Shown: positions 8,291 to 17,818, counted from the stretch's first letter. The stretch: 64,000 bases of DNA from Clostridium sp. Marseille-P2415 (GCF_900155545.1 NZ_LT732526.1:3442837-3506836), one strand, 5' to 3'. Numbers and translations are program-made. Notes: generated from the letters alone by a model not told the origin.

Positions 8291-9295
8291 TTACATTGCA
8301 AGCACCTGGCTCCATTTTTCTTCCGCAACCGGTATTCCGTTTGCCATGTTATCCCTCATGGCGATCGCCTCCGGTTCTCCCGGATACAGCACCTCACCGT
8401 TCTCCACTGCCGGCTCAGAGGACTTGATATCAGCAATGATATCATCTACGATCTGATCCGTAAGCTCCGGACTGTTCGCTTTTGACGGGTCTATGGCGAT
8501 CATTACCTGGGAAAGCCCTATCTCATCTCCAAACCCAGCTATGGTATGGACGGAATTCCCATTGGTCAGAACCGTCCCAATTAAATCAAGGGCAATGGAA
8601 ATACCGCTGCCTTTCCAGTATCCCATAGGCAGTACCCGCCAGCTCTTCTCAATTTCGGCCGGATCTGTACTTAAATTTCCTTTCGTGTCATAGCCGCCCG
8701 GCACCGGAAGCATTTGCCCCTTAAGCTTATACTCTTCCAGCTTTCCATAAGAAAACTGGGAGACCGCACAATCAATCACAACATGCCGGCCGTCGCTTCT
8801 GGGAACTGCAAAAATGATGGGATTGTTGCCGATCTTCCGGTCCTTTCCTCCCCACGCCGGCATATTCGGGCAGGTATTTGACCAGCAGATGCCGATACAG
8901 CCCTGGTCCGCCGCCTGAAACCCATAGCTTCCGCCGCGCATCCAATGATTGTTGTTGCCCAGAGCCACGATACCGATCCCATACTGCTTTGCCAGTTCAC
9001 AGGCCCTGTCCATGGCGAGCTTTGCGTTCAGCGGACCGAATCCCCTTTGCCCGTTCCAGCGTTCAAATGCTCCCATCTTAAGCTCGCACACAGCCTCCAG
9101 ATCCGGATTTATCTCCCCTTTCTCCAGATATTCCACCACCCTGGGAAAGCGGTTCAGCCCATGGGAATAAACACCGGCAAGGCTGTTCTGCGCGAAAATT
9201 ACGGCCGCAGCCTCTGCTCTCTCTTCACGAAAGCCTTTTTTTACAAGCACTCGTTTAAACTCGCTTACCATTGTTTCATACGGAACTCTCATCAT
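8291..9295 (-). CDS. Malate/L-lactate dehydrogenase-family oxidoreductase, YiaK/DlgD-like
   Basis: 334 residues of the LDH2/MDH2 fold, an NAD(P)-dependent family unrelated to classical lactate dehydrogenase. It closely follows E. coli YiaK (2,3-diketo-L-gulonate reductase): GVYSHGLNRFPR near 41-52 with the catalytic His, then NNNHWMRGGSYGFQAA, IGICWSNTCPNMPAWGGK and VLPMGYWKGSGIS. The likely reaction is reduction of a keto-sugar acid, but the true substrate is not fixed by sequence. It is the last gene of the operon with the PTS transporter and the beta-propeller protein, 52 bp after the latter, and is followed by a strong terminator. ATG follows AAGGAG with good spacing. Confidence 0.85.
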   Translation of the reverse strand: MMRVPYETMVSEFKRVLVKKGFREERAEAAAVIFAQNSLAGVYSHGLNRFPRVVEYLEKGEINPDLEAVCELKMGAFERWNGQRGFGPLNAKLAMDRACELAKQYGIGIVALGNNNHWMRGGSYGFQAADQGCIGICWSNTCPNMPAWGGKDRKIGNNPIIFAVPRSDGRHVVIDCAVSQFSYGKLEEYKLKGQMLPVPGGYDTKGNLSTDPAEIEKSWRVLPMGYWKGSGISIALDLIGTVLTNGNSVHTIAGFGDEIGLSQVMIAIDPSKANSPELTDQIVDDIIADIKSSEPAVENGEVLYPGEPEAIAMRDNMANGIPVAEEKWSQVLAM

Positions 9296-9347
9296 GAATC
9301 ATTCTCCTTAACAGGCATAATAAACTGCAAAATATGCGTTTTGTCCT

Positions 9348-10982
9348 TTAGTCATCCTTATTTCCCGCTTTAAGCTCCAAAGATCCTGCCGCAAGATAAC
9401 CATGGCTTTTCCCTTCTTCACCCTCCGTGATCCAAAAAGCATATATTGTGGCATGATCCAGCGTAAATCTGATTCGGATCTTATCCTGCCTTACCTCTTT
9501 TAAACTCTTTTTATCCCGCCAAGTGATCCGGTATTTTGTCTTATCCTCCGTCATCACATTGCAATCCTGCCCGGAATATCCCGGAATCACATTTCCTTCC
9601 GGATCCAGAATTTCGGCGGACAGTTTCCCTCCTGTGCAGTCTGCATTTACAAACAGGAACTCACCCTGGTATTTTAAAATCTCTGTTGTTAATGATCCCT
9701 TCGAATGGAAAGCCTTCATGCCGGCGAACCCGTCACGCCTCAGCTTCGCCACCCCCACGGCTCCGCCTGAGTATTTATGGCTGCCGAAATGAGGCGATTT
9801 GCCTGAAAATGCGGAATAATAAAAATAAAGTTCATCCCCTGCCACCGTGCAAATGCCGTTAGCCGGATGCAGGTATCCGTAATCCCAGCTTCCTTCCTTC
9901 CTCGAAGAACTTAAAAAATCCTCATAAGTAGGCCTGTCAAAGTGGAACCCATCCCTGCTGAAGGCGATCTTTAAATCATTGATTTTGGGAAGCCCGGTTT
10001 TTTCACATACAAAATTCGGAGGTCCCATAAATACGGAATAAATACCAAGCATCACGCTTTCGTAAGCCACTGCATCCAGATTATACAGCTGCGTATAATA
10101 TCCCAGATCCCGGTCCGGCTTATCGTAAATATCTGTTCTCGCCCAGAAGCTTAAATCCTCCTTAGACCACCGGCTGCCTTTATAAAAATCGTCGGTTTCA
10201 TAATAGCTGCGTACTCTTACCCTGCTGTCCAGCTCAGAAAAGGTCCTCATGCTGTAGATCCATTTTTTACGGAATGGATTATAAAAGAAGGTCGTATTAT
10301 CCCCGGAATGGCTTGTTGTACCGGCTTCCTCCCAATGTATTCCATCTGCGGACTTATATAATACCGTTATTTCCTTAGGAGGAACAGAGGATGGATCATC
10401 ATGCGCATGCTTGGGCTTTCGGTGGTAATATTTGTAATCTTCCTCAAAACACCGGTAAAACACCAGCATCTTATATCTCTCATACGGGGTCCCGGCATAC
10501 TCATCCAGCCATACGGCATCTCCATCCCTCATATAACCCGGAATGTGCTTAAGCACCCGGTCCGAGTGCCCGGGAGCGATCTGACTCAGCCGTTTCCACC
10601 GGAACCCATCGTCACTTTCCGCGTAAGCGCTGCCATCAAACCAGCCTGCATGATACCACATTTTATATTTCCGGCTTTGAGCATCATAAAACACTCCACC
10701 ATTGAAGGGGCAGGCGCATGTACAATATCCGTCATTCAGTTCCATGCTGGTCTGTGGCCATAAAACTGGGCTTTCCGAGACCTGCGGTTTCCCGAACTCT
10801 CTGATCAGATCCGTCTCACAAATCAAAAAATCGTCCACAAACAATTGCCTGCCAACCGATATATCAATATAATCCGGTTTGTCCTCCAGATATGGAACGC
10901 GCAGCGGCTTATCCAATGTTTCTTCTCTGTAATGCGGCGGCCACAAATCCGGCAGCGTTATATTATTATATAATCGTTCCAT
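9348..10982 (-). CDS. Putative cytosolic glycoside hydrolase-like protein, five-bladed beta-propeller type
   Basis: 544 residues without signal peptide or membrane segments. The start of the fold carries GRQLFVDDFLI near 64-74, a phrase seen in proteins annotated as GH32/GH43-like five-bladed propellers. Aromatic-rich blades follow (KYKMWYHAGWFDGS, YKMLVFYRCFE, GSWDYGYLHPANGI), and the C-terminus has a beta-sandwich-like stretch. Candidate acidic residues are plentiful but I cannot assign a catalytic pair. Being cytosolic and next to a PTS EIIBC, it plausibly acts on a phosphorylated oligosaccharide or glycoside after import. Family assignment is tentative and its activity is unknown. ATG is preceded by AAGGAG. 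Confidence 0.6.
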   Translation of the reverse strand: MERLYNNITLPDLWPPHYREETLDKPLRVPYLEDKPDYIDISVGRQLFVDDFLICETDLIREFGKPQVSESPVLWPQTSMELNDGYCTCACPFNGGVFYDAQSRKYKMWYHAGWFDGSAYAESDDGFRWKRLSQIAPGHSDRVLKHIPGYMRDGDAVWLDEYAGTPYERYKMLVFYRCFEEDYKYYHRKPKHAHDDPSSVPPKEITVLYKSADGIHWEEAGTTSHSGDNTTFFYNPFRKKWIYSMRTFSELDSRVRVRSYYETDDFYKGSRWSKEDLSFWARTDIYDKPDRDLGYYTQLYNLDAVAYESVMLGIYSVFMGPPNFVCEKTGLPKINDLKIAFSRDGFHFDRPTYEDFLSSSRKEGSWDYGYLHPANGICTVAGDELYFYYSAFSGKSPHFGSHKYSGGAVGVAKLRRDGFAGMKAFHSKGSLTTEILKYQGEFLFVNADCTGGKLSAEILDPEGNVIPGYSGQDCNVMTEDKTKYRITWRDKKSLKEVRQDKIRIRFTLDHATIYAFWITEGEEGKSHGYLAAGSLELKAGNKDD

Positions 10983-11050
10983 GATACTCCTTATTATACG
11001 GTCAAGCGGATATTCGCAATCCGCTTCGCTACTTACCTGATTCAGTTAAA

Positions 11051-12418
11051 CTATTCTTCAGATTTATAAAACACATAGGTCAATCCAAATGCTACTGTAA
11101 ATCCGATGGCACATGCGATCAGATATTTCCCAAGCTGCCCATTTAAATACAATAAGATTCCGGGTATTGCCGTGATCGACATTCCGGTTCCCGCAAGCCC
11201 TGAAACAGAAGCGAATATACCGGCAAAACCGCCTCCGATACAGCCGCAGACAAATGGTACCAGTCTTGGCAGATTCCCGCCGAAAATAAGCGGCTCTGTG
11301 ATTCCCAAAAATGCAGGAACCGCAGATGTAAGATACAGTGACTTCTGTTTTTTGTTCTTTGTTTTAAGTGCTGCCGCAATGCCCGCCGCCCCCTGAGCAA
11401 CGATCGCGCCGCAGACCAGAGCATTAAATGGATTGGCACCTGTATTGGCAAGCAGCTCTATTTCAAGTGCCTTGAATGTATGATGAAGTCCGGTGATCAC
11501 CACCGCCTGCTGCAGCGCGCCAACAATAAATCCACCTATTCCAAACGGAATATTCATCAGGAAAGAAATGGCCGCAACCAGTCCCTTTTCGACTATATGC
11601 ATGACAGGCCCTATGACAACTAAACCTATGACCATGCTGGAAAAAAGTGTAACGAATGGAGTAACAATCAAATCTAGAACATCCGGTACGATTTTTCGAA
11701 GGCCCTTTTCAATCTTGGCCGCGATCACACCCAGAATTAATGCCGGCAATACGGAACCCTGGTACCCGATAATCGGTATGTTTAAGCCCAACAGGCTTAA
11801 ATAGATAGGCTCAATATTTCCGCTGGCCACCTGATTCGCGTTGGGAAGCTGCGGGGCCACCAGCATAAGACCGATTACAATCCCCAGTGCCGGTGAAGCG
11901 CCGGACCGTTTCATGACGGAATACGTCACCAGTGCCGGAAGAGACGCAAATGCGGTATCGATCAATACCTGGGACAAGGCCAGGAATGTAGGGTCTAATT
12001 CCACACCGAGATTTGTGATAAAGCTGCGCAGTCCCATGAAAAGACCTGTTGCAACTAAGATTGGTATGATAGGAAAAAATACATCTCCCAGCAGCCTTGA
12101 TGCCTTTTGAAAGACATTCATATTTGCAGCCGTGGCTTCTGACTTAGACATCATGTTCGCGCTGTCCAGCTTTGTGATCTCAAGGAACTCTGCATATACC
12201 TTGTTCACAAAGCCCGTCCCCCAAATAACCTGGTGCTGCCCGGATGCCAGAAAGCTTCCTTTTACTCCTTCAATTTGTTCTATTTCTTTCTTGTTGAACT
12301 TTGTTCCATCTTTAAGAACAAGCCTTAATCTCGTAGCGCAATGCTCTACGTTTAAAATATTCTCCTGACCACCAACGTGAACCAGGATCTGTTCAGCTGT
12401 TTGTCTTTCTTTACTCAT
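11051..12418 (-). CDS. PTS sugar transporter subunit IIBC (glucose/sucrose superfamily)
   Basis: About 455 residues. The N-terminal EIIB domain has its phosphorylated Cys in NVEHCATRLRLVLKD near residues 26-40, followed by the LASGQHQVIWG block. A multi-helix EIIC domain starts near residue 100 and ends in a short basic tail. There is no fused EIIA domain, so it must use one encoded elsewhere. The layout matches sucrose/trehalose/N-acetylmuramate-type transporters; the sugar cannot be named. The true start is MSKERQT, five bases after AAGGAGG; an upstream extension to 12460 runs over the operator. First gene of the operon; a LacI-type operator lies in its leader. Confidence 0.88.
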   Translation of the reverse strand: MSKERQTAEQILVHVGGQENILNVEHCATRLRLVLKDGTKFNKKEIEQIEGVKGSFLASGQHQVIWGTGFVNKVYAEFLEITKLDSANMMSKSEATAANMNVFQKASRLLGDVFFPIIPILVATGLFMGLRSFITNLGVELDPTFLALSQVLIDTAFASLPALVTYSVMKRSGASPALGIVIGLMLVAPQLPNANQVASGNIEPIYLSLLGLNIPIIGYQGSVLPALILGVIAAKIEKGLRKIVPDVLDLIVTPFVTLFSSMVIGLVVIGPVMHIVEKGLVAAISFLMNIPFGIGGFIVGALQQAVVITGLHHTFKALEIELLANTGANPFNALVCGAIVAQGAAGIAAALKTKNKKQKSLYLTSAVPAFLGITEPLIFGGNLPRLVPFVCGCIGGGFAGIFASVSGLAGTGMSITAIPGILLYLNGQLGKYLIACAIGFTVAFGLTYVFYKSEE

Positions 12419-12443
12419 ATGATCCTCCTTGGTTATATGCAAC

Positions 12444-12461
12444 AATGTACGCGCGTTCATT
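12444..12461. promoter_or_regulatory. LacI-type operator in front of the PTS operon
   Basis: AATGTACGCGCGTTCATT is an 18-bp palindrome with one mismatched pair and a central CGCG, the usual form of LacI-family operators. It lies just downstream of the predicted transcription start, where a bound repressor would block RNA polymerase. The adjacent LacI-family gene is the obvious ligand-sensing partner. Confidence 0.7.
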
Positions 12462-12472
12462 AAGATATATTA

Positions 12473-12501
12473 AGAATATAACAGAAGTGATCAGCTGTCA
12501 A
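12473..12501 (-). promoter_or_regulatory. Sigma-A promoter of the PTS operon
   Basis: TTGACA, 17-base spacer, TATTCT on the minus strand; TATATT at 15 bases is an alternative -10. The operator begins about 12 bases downstream. Confidence 0.65.
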
Positions 12502-12536
12502 GATGTCATGCGATTTTTATATATTATGCCCTAATT

Positions 12537-13559
12537 TTAAATTTTTATTTGTGCTGATTGTACAAGTTCCCTGGAGGTTGATTCACGTATTACCAGCCTT
12601 GGAGAAAGGTGAATCAATTCCTCTTCCATATTTCCATTTATTCCATTCAGCAGCATGCCTACCGCACTCTTTGCAATTTCTTCGATCGGTGAGGCCACGG
12701 AAGACAACGTTGGAATCATCTTTCTGGCTAACAGGGTATTGTTATAACCGCATACAATCACATCTTTCGGCACTTCCAGGCCATATTCTGTTAATGCCTT
12801 TATGATGTCACTGGCAGCGATATCGCTGTGTGCAAACCAGGCAGTTACTTTTTCGGGATCATGAACTTTAAAATACTGGCTGATGATTTCATAGACCCTT
12901 TGATTTTCCACCGTCTCATGTTGATTGCATTCCAGAACAGCTTTTAATTTCAGCCCGTTCTTTTCAAGCTCTGAACGGAATCCTTCTAATTTGTTATTTC
13001 CGGCCAGGGATCTTATGGGGCCTATATAACCGATATTTCTGTGTCCAAGCTCACAAAAATGCCTTGCTACCTGAATCCCCCCTTCCTCTGAGCTGATAAT
13101 AATATTCTTCTTTTCCGTCCGCTTAAAAAGGCTGACCATGGGAATGCTTATTCCGCTGTATAATTTTTTATTAGGAGTTCCGATCGGCCTTACAATAATC
13201 CCGTCTACCTTCCGCCGTTTAAATCCGTTGATGATGCTGGCTTCCCTCGCCTTTTCTCTCTGAGCGTCGCCGAGAATTACATTATATCCATATATTTCAG
13301 CCTCATGTACGATGGATGTCATCAAAGAAGCATACAATGGATTGGATAAATCGGAAAATAATACACCGATCAGATTGGTCCTGTTTCCTGCCAGGCTCTG
13401 CGCCACCTGATTCGGTTCATATCCCAGCTTTCTTACCCAATACATGACATTGCTCCGGGTTTCCATCGTAATGGATGGATGATTCGATAATACTCTTGAT
13501 ACGGTAGCACGTGATACATGTGCAGCCTTGGCAACTTCCTCCATTGTAACCATGGTCAT
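12537..13559 (-). CDS. LacI-family transcriptional regulator
   Basis: About 340 residues with an N-terminal helix-turn-helix (TMEEVAKAAHVSRATVSRVL at about 5-24), the hinge region LGYEPNQVAQSLAG that inserts in the minor groove, and a periplasmic-binding-protein-like sensor domain (NLIGVLFSDLSNPLYASL onward). The DNA-binding half fits a CG-centred operator such as the one 75 bp downstream, before the PTS gene. It should repress the operon until the sugar or its phosphate binds. I chose the ATG of MTMVTMEE, seven bases after AAAGGA; the slightly longer frame uses TTG. Confidence 0.9.
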   Translation of the reverse strand: MTMVTMEEVAKAAHVSRATVSRVLSNHPSITMETRSNVMYWVRKLGYEPNQVAQSLAGNRTNLIGVLFSDLSNPLYASLMTSIVHEAEIYGYNVILGDAQREKAREASIINGFKRRKVDGIIVRPIGTPNKKLYSGISIPMVSLFKRTEKKNIIISSEEGGIQVARHFCELGHRNIGYIGPIRSLAGNNKLEGFRSELEKNGLKLKAVLECNQHETVENQRVYEIISQYFKVHDPEKVTAWFAHSDIAASDIIKALTEYGLEVPKDVIVCGYNNTLLARKMIPTLSSVASPIEEIAKSAVGMLLNGINGNMEEELIHLSPRLVIRESTSRELVQSAQIKI

Positions 13560-13655
13560 ATCCAAATCCTTTCATTGCGTTTCGTCTTGCCCGCTTTTCT
13601 TCTATCATACTATTTTTCTGCTGTTTCCGAAACCTCTTTTCCAATATAAAGTTAC

Positions 13656-13683
13656 AGCCTGGCAATTTTTAAATTGCCAGGCT
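13656..13683 (-). terminator. Hairpin between ABC-F gene and LacI gene
   Basis: Perfect 13-bp stem AGCCTGGCAATTT / AAATTGCCAGGCT directly after the ABC-F stop. The following sequence on the minus strand is only moderately T-rich, so terminator strength is uncertain. Confidence 0.55.
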
Positions 13684-13711
13684 GCTGCCCTCACAGGAAT
13701 CCTGATAAAGT

Positions 13712-15352
13712 CTATTTATTCTCTTCTACCTGTTCCTCGGTCAAGGTAAACACCTGTCTCTTACGAGCCATTTCATCACTTGCCAGGTATTCATCGTAGG
13801 TAGTGATCTTGTCGATCAGCTGTCCGTTCACTATCTCCATAATGCGGTTTGCGGTCGTCTCCACGATCTGATGGTCACGGGATGAGAAAATCAAAACGCC
13901 CTGGAACTTCACCAGCCCATTGTTTAATGCGGTGATAGACTCCATATCCAGATGGTCCGTCGGCTCATCAAGCATCAGTACATTGGCGCCGGAAATCATC
14001 AGCTTGGAAAGCATGCAGCGCACCTTCTCCCCACCGGATAAGACCTTGACCTTCTTTACGCCATCCTCTCCGGCGAACAGCATGCGGCCCAGGAAGCCGC
14101 GTACATAAGTAGCTTCTTTTTCCGGGGAATACTGGGTCAGCCAGTCCACGATGGTGTCATCGTTATCAAATTCCGCAGTATTATCCTTGGGGAAATAACA
14201 CTGGCTGGTGGTAAGTCCCCATTTATAATCGCCTTCATCCGGCTCCATCTCTCCGGCAAGGATTTTAAAAAGAATGGTCTTTGCCAGCTCGTTTGGTCCC
14301 ACTAAGGCCACTTTGTCCTCACGGTTTAAGGTAAAGGAGATATTATCCAGAATCTTAACGCCGTCAATGGTCTTTGATAAGTTGTTGACGCTTAATACTT
14401 CATTTCCGATCTCACGGGCCGGACGGAAATCGATGTAAGGATATTTCCGGCTGGATGGTTTAATGTCATCCAGTTCGATCTTCTCCAGGGCACGTTTTCT
14501 GGAAGTCGCCTGCTTGGACTTGGAAGCATTGGCGGAGAAACGCTGGATAAACTCCTGCAGCTCCTTGATCTTCTCTTCCTTTTTCCGGTTGGCTTCCTTC
14601 ATCTGTTTGACCATCAGCTGGCTGGACTCATACCAGAAATCATAGTTACCTGCATAAAGCTGGATTTTTCCATAGTCGATGTCTGCGATGTGGGTGCAGA
14701 CTTTATTCAAGAAGTAACGGTCATGGGATACAACGATAACCGTATTTTCAAAATTAATGAGGAATTCCTCCAGCCATGCGATGGCATCTAAATCCAGGTG
14801 GTTGGTCGGCTCGTCAAGCAGCAGGATATCCGGGTTTCCGAACAATGCCTGGGCAAGGAGCACCTTAACCTTCTCGGCACCGGTCAGCTCCTTCAGTAAT
14901 TTATAGTGCAGATCGGTCTCGATCCCGAGGCCGTTTAAAAGGTTGGCCGCATCGGATTCCGCCTCCCAGCCGTTCATGGTGGCAAATTCGCCTTCCAGCT
15001 CTGCTGCCTTGATCCCATCCTCATCCGTGAAGTCTTCCTTCATGTAGATGGCATCCTTCTCCTTCATAATTTCATAAAGTCTGGCATTGCCCATGATAAC
15101 GGTGTCAAGCACCTGGAATTCGTCATATCTGAAGTGATCCTGCTTTAAGAAGGAAAGCCTCTGTCCCGGCGTTATGACGATATCACCGTTCGTCGGTTCC
15201 AATTCACCGGAAAGAATCTTAAGGAAAGTGGACTTTCCGGCGCCATTGGCACCGATCATACCATAGCAGTTGCCTTCGGTAAATTTAATATTTACATCTT
15301 CAAACAATGCCTTTTTCCCGATTCTTAATGTTACATTATGTGCACTAATCAT
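13712..15352 (-). CDS. ABC-F family ATPase, YkpA/YbiT-like
   Basis: 546 residues with tandem ABC domains and no membrane segments. The first domain has GANGAGKST (34-42) and Walker B LLLDEPTNHLD. Its signature is altered to LTGAEKVKV instead of LSGGE. The second has LSGGEKVRC and LMLDEPTDHLD, but its Walker A reads GPNELAKTI, with Ala in place of the last Gly before Lys-Thr. The linker contains the QATSRKRALEKI basic helix typical of ribosome-binding ABC-F proteins. It probably works on ribosomes; a specific role (translation quality control or resistance) cannot be assigned. Preceded by a good promoter and a leader of about 125 bases. Confidence 0.85.
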   Translation of the reverse strand: MISAHNVTLRIGKKALFEDVNIKFTEGNCYGMIGANGAGKSTFLKILSGELEPTNGDIVITPGQRLSFLKQDHFRYDEFQVLDTVIMGNARLYEIMKEKDAIYMKEDFTDEDGIKAAELEGEFATMNGWEAESDAANLLNGLGIETDLHYKLLKELTGAEKVKVLLAQALFGNPDILLLDEPTNHLDLDAIAWLEEFLINFENTVIVVSHDRYFLNKVCTHIADIDYGKIQLYAGNYDFWYESSQLMVKQMKEANRKKEEKIKELQEFIQRFSANASKSKQATSRKRALEKIELDDIKPSSRKYPYIDFRPAREIGNEVLSVNNLSKTIDGVKILDNISFTLNREDKVALVGPNELAKTILFKILAGEMEPDEGDYKWGLTTSQCYFPKDNTAEFDNDDTIVDWLTQYSPEKEATYVRGFLGRMLFAGEDGVKKVKVLSGGEKVRCMLSKLMISGANVLMLDEPTDHLDMESITALNNGLVKFQGVLIFSSRDHQIVETTANRIMEIVNGQLIDKITTYDEYLASDEMARKRQVFTLTEEQVEENK

Positions 15353-15483
15353 CTCTGTTTCCCTTTCTGTAATCTGCTTTTATTTCATTATACCGGAATT
15401 TCTGTTATTGTCTTTGACTTATCATATTATGCCAAGGTCATCAAAATAGGGGTCTGCTGGCCCCTTCCTCTGTTATCTCTCTT

Positions 15484-15511
15484 ATTGTACATGAAAATCC
15501 CGAATTTGCAA
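15484..15511 (-). promoter_or_regulatory. Promoter for the ABC-F gene
   Basis: TTGCAA, 16-base spacer, TACAAT on the minus strand. This gives a leader of about 125 bases. A second TATAAT near 15395 has no matching -35. Confidence 0.5.
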
Positions 15512-15558
15512 GTCTTTTATCAAAAAAGCCCTGTAAATCCGGGATTTTAACCATTTTT

Positions 15559-16215
15559 TTACTTTACAGCTTCCACCTTTAACGGGAAATTCGATTTGCT
15601 GCCCGCATCATAGCTGACTGTTACATACGTCACTTTTACCACGGCTCCGCTGCCGTTGCTGTCACCGGAGGCTTTCCCCAGTACACCGGAATCCTGCCCT
15701 TCAAAGTTGTCCTTTACAAATCCAAGCTCTTCCCCGGATTCCGTCTTAATGGTAAAGGTACTCATAGCCTGGTCCACGACGCTTCCCGTCGCTTCCTCTA
15801 CCTTCATGCTTTCCTGGGAATCCAGTACCAGAACAATCTTTGCATTGGCGGCATCCGAACCGGAGATCTCCCCCTTGTAGATAACAGAAACTTCCACCTC
15901 AGGTTCAACGGCATAGGAAGTCTCCACCACCACGTTGCTCAAATCAATTGTAGTCTCTGTATCGCCGTTTAACACGGTCATGCTTTCCATGTTATCGGCA
16001 ACCTTTGTAACCTTGCCGGTCAGTATCTTAAATTCCGCCCCATCGCCGGGTGCCTCCTGACTTGCCTCTGCGGTGCTTTCCGTATTTCCGGAATCCCGGG
16101 CTGTTGTCTCGGTTGCCGTATTCCCTGTACTTTCCGTATTTTTCGTTGATTTTCCACAGGCTGTAAATAAAACGGCCGCACAGACGGCCAACGCCACAAT
16201 CCATGTTCTTTTCAT
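15559..16215 (-). CDS. Putative lipoprotein of unknown function
   Basis: About 218 residues with a lipoprotein signal peptide: basic MKRTW, a hydrophobic run and the lipobox FTAC, so the mature protein starts at Cys near 20. A Thr/Ser/Glu-rich linker (about 23-62) is followed by a beta-rich region around KILTGKVTKVADNMESMTVL and later ATGSVVDQAMSTFTIKTESG. The two halves look like repeats of the same small beta-fold. I do not recognise a family. It is probably anchored on the outer face of the membrane. ATG is six bases after AGAGG; an ATG two codons earlier abuts the ribosome site. Confidence 0.75.
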   Translation of the reverse strand: MKRTWIVALAVCAAVLFTACGKSTKNTESTGNTATETTARDSGNTESTAEASQEAPGDGAEFKILTGKVTKVADNMESMTVLNGDTETTIDLSNVVVETSYAVEPEVEVSVIYKGEISGSDAANAKIVLVLDSQESMKVEEATGSVVDQAMSTFTIKTESGEELGFVKDNFEGQDSGVLGKASGDSNGSGAVVKVTYVTVSYDAGSKSNFPLKVEAVK

Positions 16216-16261
16216 AAGCATCCTCTTCTTTCTTTCCTGTTTTACCTATGATTTCACATCT

Positions 16262-16270
16262 AGTATACCA
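16262..16270 (-). promoter_or_regulatory. Extended -10 promoter of the lipoprotein gene
   Basis: TGGTATACT on the minus strand about 47 bases before the start, with no convincing -35. Confidence 0.4.
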
Positions 16271-16316
16271 TCCGTTTGTGAAAAATCTTTTTCTTTTTTC
16301 TTAAATTTTCCATCTT

Positions 16317-17081
16317 CTACAAAATTTCGCCATACCTTCCCAAAAAGCTCTGGGTCCTCACATTGTTAGACGCGAAAACCTCTTCAGGCGTACCTTCCTC
16401 GACAATCACGCCGTCAGCCATGAAGATGACCCGGTCTGAGATATCCCTGGCAAACGCCATCTCATGGGTCACGATGACCATGGTGATCTGCATATCTGCC
16501 AGTGATTTGATGACCTTTAACACTTCACCGGTAAGCTCCGGGTCCAACGCGGAAGTCGGCTCATCAAAAAAAAGGATCCTGGGGTTTAAGGCCAGTGCCC
16601 TTGCGATGGCTACCCGCTGGCACTGGCCGCCGGATAGCTGGCAGGGATATGCATTAGCCTTGTCCTCAAGCCCCATTTTCCGCAGCAGCTCCATAGCTTC
16701 GGCATACACGTCTTCTTTGTCTCTTTTCTGCACATGGACCGGTGCATCGGTAACATTCTTTAAGACCGTCATATGCGGAAATAAATGAAAGTTCTGAAAC
16801 ACCAGGCCGTAATTCTTCTGTATATCCTTCAATTTTTCCTTTTTTGCATAAATGGATGTTCCATCCTTCCCATTCCATGCAGCCTTTTCCCCCAGATAGG
16901 TCAGTTCGCCGCCATCCATCTGTTCCAGCATGGTGGCACACCGAAGCAGGGTGGACTTGCCGGAACCGGATGGGCCTATGATGGATACGATCTCGCCTTC
17001 CTCTACCGACAGGGAAATATCGCGAAGCACACCCTGGCCGTCAAATGCTTTCTGAACATGGTTCATTTCCAGTAAGTACAT
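16317..17081 (-). CDS. Polar amino-acid ABC transporter ATP-binding protein
   Basis: 254-residue ABC ATPase of the GlnQ/HisP type. Walker A is GPSGSGKST, the Q-loop is in [18 protein letters not shown], signature [16 protein letters not shown], Walker [15 protein letters not shown] and switch His in [13 protein letters not shown]. The FHLFPHMT and [12 protein letters not shown] phrases are typical for the polar amino-acid uptake subfamily. It energises the permease encoded 12 bp upstream and works with the lipoprotein receptor encoded first in the operon. Which amino acid is carried is not evident. Confidence 0.92.
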   Translation of the reverse strand: MYLLEMNHVQKAFDGQGVLRDISLSVEEGEIVSIIGPSGSGKSTLLRCATMLEQMDGGELTYLGEKAAWNGKDGTSIYAKKEKLKDIQKNYGLVFQNFHLFPHMTVLKNVTDAPVHVQKRDKEDVYAEAMELLRKMGLEDKANAYPCQLSGGQCQRVAIARALALNPRILFFDEPTSALDPELTGEVLKVIKSLADMQITMVIVTHEMAFARDISDRVIFMADGVIVEEGTPEEVFASNNVRTQSFLGRYGEIL

Positions 17082-17093
17082 CTTTCCTTCCTC

Positions 17094-17744
17094 CTATTGA
17101 TAATAGTTCATCCGCTTTTCTATGTACTCCATCCCGACTGCTACGATCAGGTTAAAGACATAGTAAAACAGCCCTGCCGCAACAAAGGGAATAAGGCTGG
17201 TCTGGGAAGAAGCCAGAGCCTTGGCAACCGCAAACATCTCCAGGACGCTGATGGTGAAAGCTAAGGATGTATCCTTAACCAGGGTAATGACCTCATTGGT
17301 CACAGACGGCAGGATCCGTTTCACCACCTGGGGAAATATGATGCGGAAAAAAGTCTGGGTCCTTGTATAGCCTAAAAGCTTCGATGCCTCATACTGTCCC
17401 ACAGGCATGGACTGGATTCCGCTCCGGTATATTTCCGCGAAATAAGCCGCATAGTTGACCACAAAGCCAATGAATGCGGCCCATAGGCGATATCCGTTCC
17501 CCACCTTCATGCCAAATAAGTAATAGGGACCGAAATACACCACCATCAGCTGAAGCATCAATGGAGTTCCTCTCATGACCGAAATATAGAATTTAACAAT
17601 GGCTTGTATGACACGATTCTTTGACATCCTTCCAAAGGATACGATAAGACCAAGGGGCAGAGAAAAGACCAGCGTCACTATAAATATCTGGATGCTGACC
17701 CACATACCCCCTGCCAGTTGTGAAAGTATCTTCGTTAAAGCCAT
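17094..17744 (-). CDS. Polar amino-acid ABC transporter permease
   Basis: About 216 residues with five or so membrane helices and the His/Glu/Gln-permease signature: SVMRGTPLMLQLMVVYFGPYY near the middle of the first half, then the EAA-like coupling loop YEASKLLGYTRTQTFFRIIFPQ. The true start is MALTKIL, seven bases after GGAGG; the longer frame to 17807 is the intergenic region. Second gene of the receptor-permease-ATPase operon; a single permease gene implies a homodimer. Confidence 0.92.
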   Translation of the reverse strand: MALTKILSQLAGGMWVSIQIFIVTLVFSLPLGLIVSFGRMSKNRVIQAIVKFYISVMRGTPLMLQLMVVYFGPYYLFGMKVGNGYRLWAAFIGFVVNYAAYFAEIYRSGIQSMPVGQYEASKLLGYTRTQTFFRIIFPQVVKRILPSVTNEVITLVKDTSLAFTISVLEMFAVAKALASSQTSLIPFVAAGLFYYVFNLIVAVGMEYIEKRMNYYQ

Positions 17745-17818
17745 GATTTCTCCTCCATGTTCTCTTAAAAATGAGATCCGGCCCTTCCTTACAGGACCGG
17801 AACCCAATTGAATGATCT

